From: CAVVGB01 sp963747715
GTDB lineage: Bacteria > Actinomycetota > Thermoleophilia > Gaiellales > Gaiellaceae
Assembly: GCA_963747715.1 (NCBI GenBank)
Contig: CAVVGB010000009.1
Coordinates: 248,001 to 312,000 of the forward strand
DNA: 64,000 bases
Direction of reading: 5' to 3'
In this document: in pieces, positions 44,317 through 53,192 of the stretch
How positions within the stretch are numbered: the first letter of the stretch is position 1
Layout: each line of letters starts with the position of its first letter
The notes under the pieces: generated by a model
Told to the model about the DNA's origin: nothing
What the model saw: the letters and a program-made list of their open reading frames with translations, nothing else
Database searches by the model: none
Made by a program: the position numbers and the translations under genes

Positions 44317-44466
44317 GTGATCTACGACCCCGGTAGGGAGCACGGAACCGGCGATCCGACCGACGAGCCGGAGATTCAGGAAGACCAGGAGCGCGATCGC
44401 GACGAGGAACGGGCGCGCGACGACGACGATCTGGGCGAAGAGGCGCCCCTCGGGCCGGGGCCCTAG
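44317..44466 (+). CDS. Short very acidic protein
   Basis: GTG at 44317 with AGGAGG at 44305-44310, six bases upstream, so translation is well supported. The 49 residues include EIQEDQERDRDEERARDDDD and no hydrophobic part. It is probably disordered. I recognise no family. Confidence 0.5.
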   Translation: MIYDPGREHGTGDPTDEPEIQEDQERDRDEERARDDDDLGEEAPLGPGP

Positions 44467-44472
44467 TCGGGG

Positions 44473-44772
44473 CTAGCTGCGCGCCTTAAGGGCGCGGAGC
44501 AGTTCGTCCTTCGACATCGTCGAGCGGCCCTCGATATCGGCGGCCTGAGCTCGTTCGTACAGCTCTTCCTTGGTGAGACCGTCCAGAGGCGGCTCGCTAC
44601 GGCCCGGCGAGGGCGCGGCGCGGGCCCGGACGGCCTTGTCCTTGCCAGCCTCGAGCACGGGCCGCGTCCTGTTGACCACCCATGGCACCGCGCGCGAGGC
44701 GACGAATGCCGCCACAGCGGTGGGAATGACCACGCGCAATGCCTGGGAGACGCTCGGTCGGGTCATGGGCAT
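44473..44772 (-). CDS. Small membrane-anchored protein with Rho-N/SAP-like helix pair
   Basis: This 99-residue protein has a hydrophobic helix near residues 9-30 and a basic linker. The C-terminal module LTKEELYERAQAADIEGRS plus MSKDELLRAL fits the Rho N-terminal or SAP-like fold that often binds nucleic acids. ATG 44772 or 44766 may be used. Convergent with the small acidic gene. Confidence 0.6.
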   Translation of the reverse strand: MPMTRPSVSQALRVVIPTAVAAFVASRAVPWVVNRTRPVLEAGKDKAVRARAAPSPGRSEPPLDGLTKEELYERAQAADIEGRSTMSKDELLRALKARS

Positions 44773-44950
44773 ACCGTACCCCAGGTCGAAGCAACTAATG
44801 TGGGCTTCCCTCGGGCTTCTCGACGACGTCATAGCGGTTTTCTCTTCGACCTCGCGGATCGGATCACCCGCAAGGCCCCGTGGACGGTCCCGAGTCAAGA
44901 CTGCGGAAACTCCAAACGGCGACCAGCGGCCGCGGGCGTCGAGCGTCGGC

Positions 44951-45322
44951 TCAGCCCGCATGCGCGGCGGCGGCCGGCATCACAACCGGGCTCACCTCGT
45001 CCGCCGCGAGAGCGATCGCGTCGAGAACCTGCCACTGCGTTCGGTCAGCAGCGTCGTTCCACGCTTGCGGAGCATCTCGGACGACGGCGACCAAGGCCAA
45101 GTTCGCCGTGTAGAACGCCTCGAGCGGCGACCCGAAGCGGTCCTCGCTTCTCTCCCACACGCGGGTGAGAGCACCCGACGCCGACCAGCGCCGCGCGCTC
45201 GCGCTCGAGGGCTCGACGGGCTGCCCGAACTCGTCCTGCGCCTCCGCTCCCTGACACCAGCCCTCGAGGACGAGCTCGTAGGCGTCGGCCAGCATCTCAT
45301 CCGCAAGACCAAGGTCTTCCAT
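44951..45322 (-). CDS. Hypothetical protein
   Basis: 123 residues starting at ATG 45322, with GGGGGG a few bases upstream. It is mostly helical, with MEDLGLADEMLADAYELVLE and LEAFYTANLALVAVVRDAPQAW. It has no membrane segment and no recognised motif. Confidence 0.55.
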   Translation of the reverse strand: MEDLGLADEMLADAYELVLEGWCQGAEAQDEFGQPVEPSSASARRWSASGALTRVWERSEDRFGSPLEAFYTANLALVAVVRDAPQAWNDAADRTQWQVLDAIALAADEVSPVVMPAAAAHAG

Positions 45323-45519
45323 AGACCCCCCCTTTCGGCCATGAACTCTCTCCGTCAGGGAGCCCGGGCGCAAAGGTATTTGCGGCGGTAATCGCGGCCG
45401 GTGCTAATGAGAGATGTCACCCAGTCGAGTAGCTGCCCAGCGCCTTGACCGCGGTTACTGTGGGTCGAGAACGTCAAGCGAGGCCGTGCGGCCGCCTCAA
45501 CTGGCCTAGGAGGCTCCCG

Positions 45520-46011
45520 ATGAGCGCACGGCGGCTGATCGCCACTTTCACTCTTCTCCTCGCGTTCACGGCCGCCGCCCAAGCGGAGTTGCGCCGTGGC
45601 GACGGGACCGCGAACACCTTTGCCGGCACGCCCCAATCCGACGAGTACTGGGGGTACGGGGGCAACGACACGCTGTATGGCCAAGGAGCTAGCGACAAGC
45701 TGTACGGCGGTCCCGGCAACGACGAGCTCGCCGGTGCGCTAGGCGCCGACGCAATTCACAGCGGTCGCGGAAACGATCGGGTTCGCGCCGGCCGCGGAAG
45801 CGACCGAGTCTGGGGCAGCCGCGGTGAGGACCTCATCCGCGCGGGCTACGGGGCGGACAGGATCAAGAGCGGGCCCGGCAACGACAGGGTGCGCGCCGGA
45901 CACGACGACGGAGCACACGACGATGTCGATTGCGGTGCGGGGAATGACCAGGCGACAATTCACGCCGGCGACACCGCCGTGAGCTGCGAATCGCTGGAAA
46001 CGGTGCCGTAG
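45520..46011 (+). CDS. Secreted RTX-type calcium-binding repeat protein
   Basis: AGGAGG lies six bases before the ATG. A signal peptide (LIATFTLLLAFTAAAQA) precedes eight or more glycine-rich nonapeptides such as GGNDTLYGQGASDKLYGG and GRGNDRVRAGRG. Many later copies have Arg where hydrophobic residues are usual. A C-terminal pair of Cys (VDCGAGNDQ and AVSCESLE) may form a disulfide. 163 residues. Confidence 0.85.
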   Translation: MSARRLIATFTLLLAFTAAAQAELRRGDGTANTFAGTPQSDEYWGYGGNDTLYGQGASDKLYGGPGNDELAGALGADAIHSGRGNDRVRAGRGSDRVWGSRGEDLIRAGYGADRIKSGPGNDRVRAGHDDGAHDDVDCGAGNDQATIHAGDTAVSCESLETVP

Positions 46012-46060
46012 CGCTCGGGTCGACAGCCAAAGGCGATTCCCTTGCCAAGATGATGGGTAG

Positions 46061-46417
46061 CTAGCTCCGCGGGTCGGTGCGGTGTGCGATGTCGTCCGCC
46101 TGCCCGACCTTCTCGACGACGACGTGCCGGTCCCTGCGGCCGATCACGCGCTCGAAGTCGGGGTGCTCATGCCCGGGCTTCATTGCGAAGTGGTCGGAGA
46201 CGCTTCGGACCTCCTCATATTCCTGAAGCGTGAGTTCGATCAGCTCGAGGCACGTGTCCTCCCCACACTCGCATACGAATTCCATGAACTCCGGGCCTGA
46301 GACGTCGACGCTGATCTCTTCGATGCGTTCATTCACCTGGCGGAAGAGCACTTCATTGCGAATCACCCGCCGCTCGCGGTCGTCAATGCGCCCATCGCTT
46401 GCATCCGGCCTGGTCAC
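46061..46417 (-). CDS. Conserved-looking small acidic protein with CxC-x4-C cluster
   Basis: The GTG start gives 118 residues. Notable segments are NEVLFRQVNERIEEIS, FVCECGEDTCLELIEL and HFAMKPGHEHPDFERVI. The three Cys within eight residues suggest metal binding. Similar small proteins are common in actinomycetes, from memory. No function is known to me. Confidence 0.65.
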   Translation of the reverse strand: MTRPDASDGRIDDRERRVIRNEVLFRQVNERIEEISVDVSGPEFMEFVCECGEDTCLELIELTLQEYEEVRSVSDHFAMKPGHEHPDFERVIGRRDRHVVVEKVGQADDIAHRTDPRS

Positions 46418-46774
46418 GGCACTGATCGTACCGCGCCTATGCGCCGCCGCCGCGCCAACCTCTGGCGGGGTTTGAACACCGACCCATTTTTCCGGGGTGG
46501 TTGTCCACTTGCTTCCCACCACGGCCCAGGCCAAGCAGGCAGCCCAACAGGCTGATCTCGTTTACGCGTACGCGGCTGGCCGCTAACTCGTGACCGGGCC
46601 AGTCACGTCGGCCGACGACCAGGGCATCACGCAGACCGTCGCTGACTGCCTCGCCTGAGTCGGCGGTTGTGAGCCGGCGGCGCTCGTGCCCATCCGAATC
46701 GCGCTTGCATGCGAACGGGTTTAGGCACTGAGTAGGCACGCCCACCGCGCTTCAACTAACGCGGCCGCTACTTG
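46418..46774. other. Gene-free stretch next to tRNA-Pro
   Basis: I see no convincing gene in these 357 bases. Open frames on the minus strand have no recognisable domain and a random-looking composition. There are no inverted repeats or a recombinase that would show an integrated element. Confidence 0.4.
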
Positions 46775-46800
46775 AAAAGCCCCGTTCACGCGGGGCTTTT
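46775..46800 (-). terminator. Intrinsic terminator after tRNA-Pro
   Basis: AAAAGCCCCG and CGGGGCTTTT form a ten-base perfect stem with a six-base loop. On the minus strand it ends in TTTT and lies eight bases after the tRNA. By symmetry it could work in both directions. It closes the proS-side transcript. Confidence 0.85.
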
Positions 46801-46807
46801 CGCTTCA

Positions 46808-46882
46808 TCGGGGCGCCGAGATTTGAACTCGGGACCTCTAGTCCCCCAGACTAGCGCGCTAACCAGGCTGCGCCACGCCCCG
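46808..46882 (-). tRNA. tRNA-Pro, anticodon GGG
   Basis: On the minus strand the acceptor stem CGGGGCG pairs with CGCCCCG. The anticodon arm CTAGTCTGGGGGACTAG presents GGG, and the T arm carries GTTCAAATC. Length is about 75 bases with discriminator A; CCA is not encoded. It reads CCC and CCU codons. It lies 19 bases after the XRE gene, in the same orientation as proS, which charges it. Confidence 0.95.
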
Positions 46883-46901
46883 TACTGGACCAGGATAGCC
46901 G

Positions 46902-47201
46902 CTACGTGCGAAGGCGCTTGTAGAGCCGGTCCACGAGCGAGGGCATCGCCTCGAGGCGCTCGGTGATGACGCGGAGGCGGTACTCACGGAAGTGCTCGGG
47001 CTCCACGCGCAGCGCCTTGGCGAGCTGCGCGATCACCTCGTCGGACGGGACGGGCCGGTTGCCGTGCACGAGGTGGTTGAGGTACCCGGCGGATAGGCCG
47101 CTTCGCTCTGCAAGCTGGCGGTACGTAACGCCCCGCTCCGACATGAGCGCCTGAATCGTCGGTCCGAACGACTCGTTGCTGAAGCGCCGCTTCCGTGCCA
47201 T
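46902..47201 (-). CDS. XRE-family helix-turn-helix regulator
   Basis: A 99-residue DNA-binding protein with a Cro/C1-type motif, TYRQLAERSGLSAGYLNHLV, followed by NRPVPSDEVIAQLAKALRV and a basic tail. Its ATG shares a base with the proS stop (TAATG), so it is translationally coupled to proS. tRNA-Pro follows. Target unknown; control of this locus is a guess. Confidence 0.88.
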   Translation of the reverse strand: MARKRRFSNESFGPTIQALMSERGVTYRQLAERSGLSAGYLNHLVHGNRPVPSDEVIAQLAKALRVEPEHFREYRLRVITERLEAMPSLVDRLYKRLRT

Positions 47202-48880
47202 TACGCAGCCTCCTTCACGCGCTCGGCTACCTGTTCAACCTTAACCCGTTCCTCCTGCTTGGGGGCGCGCACGAGCACGTCGACGCTTCCATCCTCGAGC
47301 GTCTTCTTCCCGACCGTGATGCGCACCGGACAACCGATGAGATCGGAGTCGGCGAACTTCTCCCCGGGTCTGCGGTCCCGGTCGTCGAGGAGTACCGCGA
47401 CGCCGGCGGCCTCGAGCTCGTTCGAGATCCGCTCGGCCGTCGCGCCAATCTCTGCTCCCGCTGATTCGATCGCAACGACGTGCACGCCGTAGGGCGCGAG
47501 CGACGGCGGCCACGCCATCCCGCCCTCGCCGTAGTTCTGCTCGACAACCGCGGCCATGACCCGCCCCGGCCCGATCCCGTAGCTCCCCATGAGGATGGGA
47601 CGCTCCTTGCCGGACTCGTCGAGGTACTGGGCCCCGAGAGGCTCGGAGTAGCGCGTGTCGAGCTTGAAGATGTGCCCGACCTCGATCGCGCTCTGGAAAC
47701 GAAGCGCACCGCCGCAGCGCGGGCATGCGTCGCCCTCGCTCGCCTCGCGCAGGTCGGCGAAGCGGGGCTCGAAGTCGCGGCCGGCCTCGACCCCGCGCAG
47801 ATGCTTTCCGTCGCGGTTGGCGCCCGCCACGAACTGACCGTCGCGCAGCGTCTCATCCGCCAAAACGTCGACAGATACCCCGACGGGACCCAGCGAGCCG
47901 CCCGAGGCGCCGAAGGCCGAGCGAATCTCCTCGTCAGTCGCCGGCCGGAAGTCGCTGCCGAGCACGCCGGCCATCTTGATCTCGCTGAGCCGGTCGTCGC
48001 CGCGAACGAGCCCGAGGACGAGCGTGCCGTCGGGCTTCACCACGGGCATCGCCTTCGAAGTCGCCGCCGGATCGACCCCGAGGAACTTGGAGAGCTCCTC
48101 GATCGTCCCCACCCCCGGCGTGTCCACCTCCTCGGGAGCGTTGAGCCGCTCGGGAAACTCGGCGGGCCGGGGAACGCCGCGCGCGATCTCGAGGTCGGCG
48201 GCGTAGTCGCCGCGCTCGCACGTGACGAGCGCGTTGTCGCCCGCCTCGGCGGGCGCGAGAAAGTCCATGCTCTCGCTCCCGCCCATCATCCCGGACTCGG
48301 CCTGCACCTCGTAGTAGTCGAGTCCGCAACGGTCGAAGATCTTGCGGTAGGCCTGCGCGTGGAGCCCGAAGCTGCGGTCGAGCCCCTCCTCGTCGCGGTC
48401 GAAGCTGTAGGCGTCCTTCATCACGAACTCGCGCACGCGGAGCAATCCCCCCCGAGGACGAGGCTCGTCGCGACCTTTCGTTTGGAAGTGGTAAAGGATC
48501 TGTGGAAGCTGCCGGTAGGACATGAGCTCGCGCGCGTGGAAGGTCACGGTCTCCTCGTGCGTCATGGCGATGACGAGCGCCCGCCCGAACCGGTCCTCGA
48601 ACTTGTACAGCTCCGGAATGGCGTACCGGCCGGTCGCCTGCCAGAGCTCCGCGGGCGTGATGACGGGCATGAACATCTCCTGGCCGCCGATCGCGTTCAT
48701 CTCCTCACGGATGATCCGCACGGCGTTCTCGTGGACGCGCCAGCCGAGCGGCAGGTAGGTCCAGAGGCCGGCTCCTACCTGGCGGATGAAGCCGCCGCGC
48801 ACGAGGACGCGGTGGCTGACCGCTTCGGCATCCCCCGGATCCTCCCGGAGGGTCGGGATGAAGAGCTGCGAGGCCCGCAC
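47201..48880 (-). CDS. proS: Prolyl-tRNA synthetase, bacterial type
   Basis: ProRS charges tRNA-Pro with proline. The 559-residue protein has class II motif 1 (GLWTYLPLGWRVHENAVRII), motif 2 near RPRGGLLRVREFVMKDAYSF and motif 3 GSYGIGPGRVMAAVVEQ. A YbaK-like editing insertion lies at about 230-400 and an anticodon-binding domain at the end. The insertion makes it the bacterial rather than archaeal type. Starts three bases after the ispG stop. Confidence 0.97.
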   Translation of the reverse strand: MRASQLFIPTLREDPGDAEAVSHRVLVRGGFIRQVGAGLWTYLPLGWRVHENAVRIIREEMNAIGGQEMFMPVITPAELWQATGRYAIPELYKFEDRFGRALVIAMTHEETVTFHARELMSYRQLPQILYHFQTKGRDEPRPRGGLLRVREFVMKDAYSFDRDEEGLDRSFGLHAQAYRKIFDRCGLDYYEVQAESGMMGGSESMDFLAPAEAGDNALVTCERGDYAADLEIARGVPRPAEFPERLNAPEEVDTPGVGTIEELSKFLGVDPAATSKAMPVVKPDGTLVLGLVRGDDRLSEIKMAGVLGSDFRPATDEEIRSAFGASGGSLGPVGVSVDVLADETLRDGQFVAGANRDGKHLRGVEAGRDFEPRFADLREASEGDACPRCGGALRFQSAIEVGHIFKLDTRYSEPLGAQYLDESGKERPILMGSYGIGPGRVMAAVVEQNYGEGGMAWPPSLAPYGVHVVAIESAGAEIGATAERISNELEAAGVAVLLDDRDRRPGEKFADSDLIGCPVRITVGKKTLEDGSVDVLVRAPKQEERVKVEQVAERVKEAA

Positions 48881-48883
48881 GCG

Positions 48884-50032
48884 CTAGGCCGGGTGCGGGG
48901 TCTCGACCGGCCGCTGCGCGGCCTCGGCCATCATGAGCGCCGCCGGCTTCGCGAGCTTGAGCCGCTTCGGCCGCTCCATCCCGGTCTCGATCCAGCGGTC
49001 GATCTCGTGGAAGAGCTCGTCGACGAGGATGTCGGACGACACCTTCTTGAGCACGCGCCCGTGTGCATAGATGAAACCGGTGTCGCGACCGCCGGCGATG
49101 CCGAAGTCCGCGTCACCCGCCTCGCCCGGCCCGTTGACGGCGCAACCCATGACGGCGACCTCGAACGCCTGCGGATACGCCCGCAGCCGCTCCTCCACCG
49201 CCTCGGCAAGCCGCTCGACGCCGACGTTGTCGCGCCCGCAGGACGGGCACGCGATCATCACCGGCCCGCGCTCGCGCAGACCGAGCGCCTTCAGGATCTC
49301 CCAGGCGACCTCGACTTCCTTGACGGGGTCGGCTGTCAGCGACACGCGCACCGTGTCGCCGATCCCGTCCATGAGGAGCGCGCCGAGCCCGACTGCGCTC
49401 TTGATCGAGCCGCTGAAGGGCGTGCCGGCCTCGGTGACGCCGAGGTGGAGCGGATACGGAACCTTCTCGGACAGCATCCGGTAGGCGCGGATCATGGTCG
49501 GCACCGAGCTCGACTTCACGGAGATCTTGAAATCGCGGTAGTCCATGCTCTCGAGCAGGCGCACCTGCTCGAGCGCCTCCTCGACGAGCGCGACGGCGGT
49601 GTCCTCGCGTGCGAGCTCGAGCAGATGCTTCGGCAGCGAGCCCGAGTTGGCGCCGATCCGCATGGGGATCCCCCGCTCTTTGGCTGCGTTGACGACCATC
49701 GCAACCTTGTCCGAGCCGCCGATGTTGCCGGGGTTGATGCGGACGGCGGCCACCCCCGCCTCGATCGCCTTGAGCGCGAGCGACGCGTTGAAGTGGATGT
49801 CGGCGATCACCGGAATCGGGCTCAGGTAGACGATCCTGCGCAGCGCCTCCGCGTCCTCGGTCTTCGGGACAGCCACCCGCACGACCTCGCACCCGGCCGA
49901 GGCCAGGCGCGCGATCTGCTCGATCGTGGCCTCCACGTCCCAGGTGTTCGTGAGGGTCATGGACTGGACGACGACCGGCGCACCGCCGCCGATCGGCACG
50001 TTTCCAACGCGAATTTGGCGCTTGCTCGCCAT
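48884..50032 (-). CDS. ispG: 4-hydroxy-3-methylbut-2-en-1-yl diphosphate synthase
   Basis: IspG (GcpE) is a 4Fe-4S enzyme of the MEP isoprenoid pathway. It begins RQIRVGNVPIGGGAPVVVQS. Cluster cysteines are in ACPSCGRDNV and VMGCAVNGPGEAGDADFG. It has 382 residues of the short bacterial type. Its neighbours dxr and uppS belong to the same isoprenoid route. Confidence 0.97.
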   Translation of the reverse strand: MASKRQIRVGNVPIGGGAPVVVQSMTLTNTWDVEATIEQIARLASAGCEVVRVAVPKTEDAEALRRIVYLSPIPVIADIHFNASLALKAIEAGVAAVRINPGNIGGSDKVAMVVNAAKERGIPMRIGANSGSLPKHLLELAREDTAVALVEEALEQVRLLESMDYRDFKISVKSSSVPTMIRAYRMLSEKVPYPLHLGVTEAGTPFSGSIKSAVGLGALLMDGIGDTVRVSLTADPVKEVEVAWEILKALGLRERGPVMIACPSCGRDNVGVERLAEAVEERLRAYPQAFEVAVMGCAVNGPGEAGDADFGIAGGRDTGFIYAHGRVLKKVSSDILVDELFHEIDRWIETGMERPKRLKLAKPAALMMAEAAQRPVETPHPA

Positions 50033-50066
50033 CAGAAAGACAGTTTAACCCGGGGTCGGAGCGGCC

Positions 50067-51302
50067 CTAGCCGCCGCGCGTTCGGTCGATGTCGTTCGAG
50101 AGCCCGATGAAGAAGAGCAGGAGAACGAGCGCGATTCCGACCGCTGAGAAGCGCTCGTAGGCCTCCCGCGGGATCGCCCGGCCGCGAATCCCCTCGGCAA
50201 TCGAGAAGGCGATATGGCCCCCGTCGAGTGGAAGCAGCGGGAGCATGTTGAGGAGGGCGAGCGACAGCGAGATGAGCGCGAGGACGCCGAGGTAGTCACG
50301 CACTCCCACGTCGAGCGCTTCGCCGGAGGCCTGCACGATCCCGACCGGGCTCGCCACCTCGTCCCTTCCCTCTCCTGTCACGATCCGGCCGAGCGACTGG
50401 AAGATCACCTTCGTCACGAGCCAGGTCCGGTCGGCGGAAAGAGTTATCGCCTCGAGCGGGTCCGACCGCTTGTACACGGGCGCGAGCGAGAAGCCGAGCC
50501 GGTAGACGGGCTCGTCCAGACCCGGGACCTCCTCCTCGACCGGGGTGGCCGTGAAGGTGCGGCGCTCACCGTTGCGGATGACGGTCAGCCTGATCGGGTC
50601 GCCGCCGCTGCCGCGGATGCTCTCTGAGATCTGCTCGGGCGCGACGGGGCGCCCATTGACCGCGACGACCTGGTCGCCTTCTTCGAGGAAGCGAGCCGCA
50701 GGCATCGTGCTTTCGACGCTCGCCACCGTGCGCGTCACCGAGTCGGGGACGCCGAGCATGAAGACGACGGCGAGGAGCAGGATTGCGAAGACGAGGTTCG
50801 TCGCCGGCCCGGCGATGATGACCGCGACGCGCTTCCAGGCCGGGGCGCGCCAGTACGCGTCGAGCGAGAGGGCGTCGTCCACGTCGGTGACGCCGCGCTC
50901 GGCGCTTCTCCGCGCCGGCTCCGAAAGCTCGGCGCGCTCAACGGCACCCCGCAACTCGGCTACCCGGGCACGTGCGTCGTCGTAGCGCTCGCGGTCGAGG
51001 TCTTCCTTCAGGGGCTCGACGTCGCGCGCGAGCCACGGCGCCTCCTCGAGCGCCCTGTCGACGTGCGCCTCGAGGTCCTTCCCCGCCGGGCGGTGCATCC
51101 CGGGGATCTTCACGTAGCCCCCGAGCGGGATCGCGCCGATCCCGTACTCGATCCCGTTGCGTACTCGTTTGTAGACCGCAGGCGGGAAGAAGATGTAGAA
51201 GCGCCGCGGCCGCATGCGCACCGCAAGCGCGACGAAGAAGTGGCCGGCCTCGTGGATGAGGATCAGGAAGATGAGGCCGATCGCGCCGACGAGGTAGGTC
51301 AA
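50067..51302 (-). CDS. rseP: Site-2 intramembrane metalloprotease RseP/Rip1 with PDZ domain
   Basis: This protease cleaves membrane anti-sigma factors and similar substrates. The zinc motif HEAGHFFVAL is near the N-terminus and LLPLDGGH near the C-terminus. Between them is a PDZ domain (EEGDQVVAVNGRPV). An insertion of about 80 charged residues (around 75-150) sits between the first and second helix. The TTG start overlaps the dxr stop as TTGA. 411 residues. Confidence 0.93.
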   Translation of the reverse strand: MTYLVGAIGLIFLILIHEAGHFFVALAVRMRPRRFYIFFPPAVYKRVRNGIEYGIGAIPLGGYVKIPGMHRPAGKDLEAHVDRALEEAPWLARDVEPLKEDLDRERYDDARARVAELRGAVERAELSEPARRSAERGVTDVDDALSLDAYWRAPAWKRVAVIIAGPATNLVFAILLLAVVFMLGVPDSVTRTVASVESTMPAARFLEEGDQVVAVNGRPVAPEQISESIRGSGGDPIRLTVIRNGERRTFTATPVEEEVPGLDEPVYRLGFSLAPVYKRSDPLEAITLSADRTWLVTKVIFQSLGRIVTGEGRDEVASPVGIVQASGEALDVGVRDYLGVLALISLSLALLNMLPLLPLDGGHIAFSIAEGIRGRAIPREAYERFSAVGIALVLLLFFIGLSNDIDRTRGG

Positions 51303-52366
51303 TGCACGAGCTCTCTTGTCAGTGCCGCGGCGGTGCGACGCGCCTCGGCGTCGATTGCGTCGAGCTCGTCGAGATCACGTGCGGGGGGCGGCTCGAGCGC
51401 GGAGAGGGTGCGCTCGACGACGTCCGCGATTCCGAGGAAGGGAAGCTGCTCGACGAGGAACGCCTCGACTGCGACCTCGTTGGCCGCGTTGAGGATGCAC
51501 GGGGCGGCACCGCCCGTCTCCCCCGCCGCCCGAGCGAGCGAGAGACAGGGGAAGGCCTGTTCGTCCGGCGGCGCGAACTCGAGGATGAGGCCGGAGCCGA
51601 ACTCGAGCGGCGCGATCGGCGTCGCCGAACGCTCGGGATACGTGAGCGCGTAGGAAATCGGCACGCGCATGTCCGGGTAGCCGACGTGCGCGAGCGCCGC
51701 TCCGTCTCGCAGCCGGACGAGCGCGTGGACGACGGAGGTCGGGTGGACGACCACCTCGATGCGTCCGTACTCGAGTGCGAACAGGAAGTGCGCCTCGATC
51801 AGCTCGAGGCCTTTGTTCATGAGCGTCGCCGAGTCGACCGTGATCTTCGGTCCCATGTTCCAGGTCGGGTGCGCGAGCGCCTCCGCCGGTGTCACCGACG
51901 CGAGGTCGGCGCGCGTGCGGCCACGAAACGGCCCGCCCGAGGCGGTCAGGACGAGGGAGTCGATCGTCTCCGGGGGGCGGCCCTCGAGGAGCTGGAAGGC
52001 GGCCGAGTGCTCGGAGTCGACGGGCAGGACGCGGCCCCCACCCCGCTTCCACGCCTCTACGGCGAGATCACCGCCCGCGACGAGGCTCTCCTTGTTCGCG
52101 AGCGCCAGGTCGACGCCACGCTCGAGCGCCCAGAACGTGGCCGGCAGCCCGGCGAAGCCGACGACGGCGTTCAGCACGACGTTGGGCTGAGCGCGTTCGA
52201 GCAGGTCGGTCAGGTCGCCGCCCACCTGAGTCAGCGGCGCCAGGCCGTCGATCGGCTTCGAGCCCGACGCGGCGGCAACGAGCTCGAGCTCGGGATGCGC
52301 CTCGATGACCTCGAGCGCCTGCCGGCCGATGGAGCCTGTTGCGCCTAGGAGCGCGATTCTCCTCAC
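51299..52366 (-). CDS. dxr: 1-deoxy-D-xylulose 5-phosphate reductoisomerase
   Basis: Dxr catalyses the committed step of the MEP pathway with NADPH. It starts RRIALLGATGSIGRQALEVI. Other motifs are ALANKESLVAGG, LPVDSEHSAAFQ, LTASGGPFRG and NMGPKITVDSATLMNKGLE. The GTG at 52366 gives 355 residues, a little short of the usual 380-400. Overlaps the protease gene by four bases. Confidence 0.97.
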   Translation of the reverse strand: MRRIALLGATGSIGRQALEVIEAHPELELVAAASGSKPIDGLAPLTQVGGDLTDLLERAQPNVVLNAVVGFAGLPATFWALERGVDLALANKESLVAGGDLAVEAWKRGGGRVLPVDSEHSAAFQLLEGRPPETIDSLVLTASGGPFRGRTRADLASVTPAEALAHPTWNMGPKITVDSATLMNKGLELIEAHFLFALEYGRIEVVVHPTSVVHALVRLRDGAALAHVGYPDMRVPISYALTYPERSATPIAPLEFGSGLILEFAPPDEQAFPCLSLARAAGETGGAAPCILNAANEVAVEAFLVEQLPFLGIADVVERTLSALEPPPARDLDELDAIDAEARRTAAALTRELVH

Positions 52367-52391
52367 GAAATCAGTGTAGGCGGCGAGCCGC

Positions 52392-53192
52392 TCAGAGCTT
52401 CCCGAGGCCGAGCAGCGTGAAGTACGCGGCGGGTCCCGCGAACAAGAGCGAATCGACGCGATCGAGAACGCCGCCGTGGCCGAGCAAGAGGCGGCCGGTG
52501 TCCTTCGCACCGAGGTCGCGCTTGACGAGCGATTCGAACAGATCTCCGATCGCCGCTGAGACCACGATCACCGCGCCGAGCACGAACGAGTGCCAGCCGT
52601 CGCTCAGGAAGTTCTCCTCGTAGAGCCACACCCAGGTCGTCAGGGTCCCGGCGATCGCGCCGACGGCGAATCCCTCCCACGTCTTGCCGGGCGAGACCAC
52701 CGGGCTCATCTTGTGCCGCCCGGCGATGCGCCCACCGACGTAGGCGAACGTGTCGGCGACGAAGACCGTGAGCAAGACTGCGAACAGCGCGAGGTGATCT
52801 CCCTCCGTTGTCTCGCGGATCAGAAGCAGCGAGCCGAGGCCGAGACCGATCCACGCCGCGCCGAGGACGGTCGTCCCGATGGCGACCGTCGTCGACTGCC
52901 TCGTCTCCGACACCGCTGCGAAGACGAAGGCCAGCACGAAGCTCGCTAGAAAGCCGCCGACCATCCAGTCGAGGCCGCCGAGCTCCGCCCCGACCAGCGC
53001 GCCGAGGGCGCCGCCGTAGCCCGCCAGCACGAGCGGCCGAAGCTGCCGCGCGAGCCGGTAGAACTCGTGCAGGGCGAGGAGCGCTCCGACTCCGGCGAGC
53101 GCGAACAGGAACCAGCCGCCGAGGTACGCCGCGCCCAGCACCAGGACGAGGCCTGGAATCGCGACGAGCAGCCGCGAGACGACGGTGCTCAT
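52392..53192 (-). CDS. cdsA: Phosphatidate cytidylyltransferase
   Basis: CdsA makes CDP-diacylglycerol for phospholipids. The 266-residue membrane protein has about eight helices and the C-terminal signature KRDLGAKDTGRLLLGHGGVLDRVDSLL (key parts KRDLGAKDTG and GHGGVLDRVDS). ATG overlaps the uppS stop in ATGA. Confidence 0.95.
   Translation of the reverse strand: MSTVVSRLLVAIPGLVLVLGAAYLGGWFLFALAGVGALLALHEFYRLARQLRPLVLAGYGGALGALVGAELGGLDWMVGGFLASFVLAFVFAAVSETRQSTTVAIGTTVLGAAWIGLGLGSLLLIRETTEGDHLALFAVLLTVFVADTFAYVGGRIAGRHKMSPVVSPGKTWEGFAVGAIAGTLTTWVWLYEENFLSDGWHSFVLGAVIVVSAAIGDLFESLVKRDLGAKDTGRLLLGHGGVLDRVDSLLFAGPAAYFTLLGLGKL

Noticed and set aside
46418..46882. Integrated element using tRNA-Pro as attachment site
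   Set aside because: No integrase, no duplicated tRNA 3' end and no clear boundary repeat could be found in the window.
47480..50110. Very long open frame on the plus strand opposite proS and ispG
   Set aside because: High GC keeps antisense frames open. The minus-strand genes have complete family motifs; the plus frame has none.
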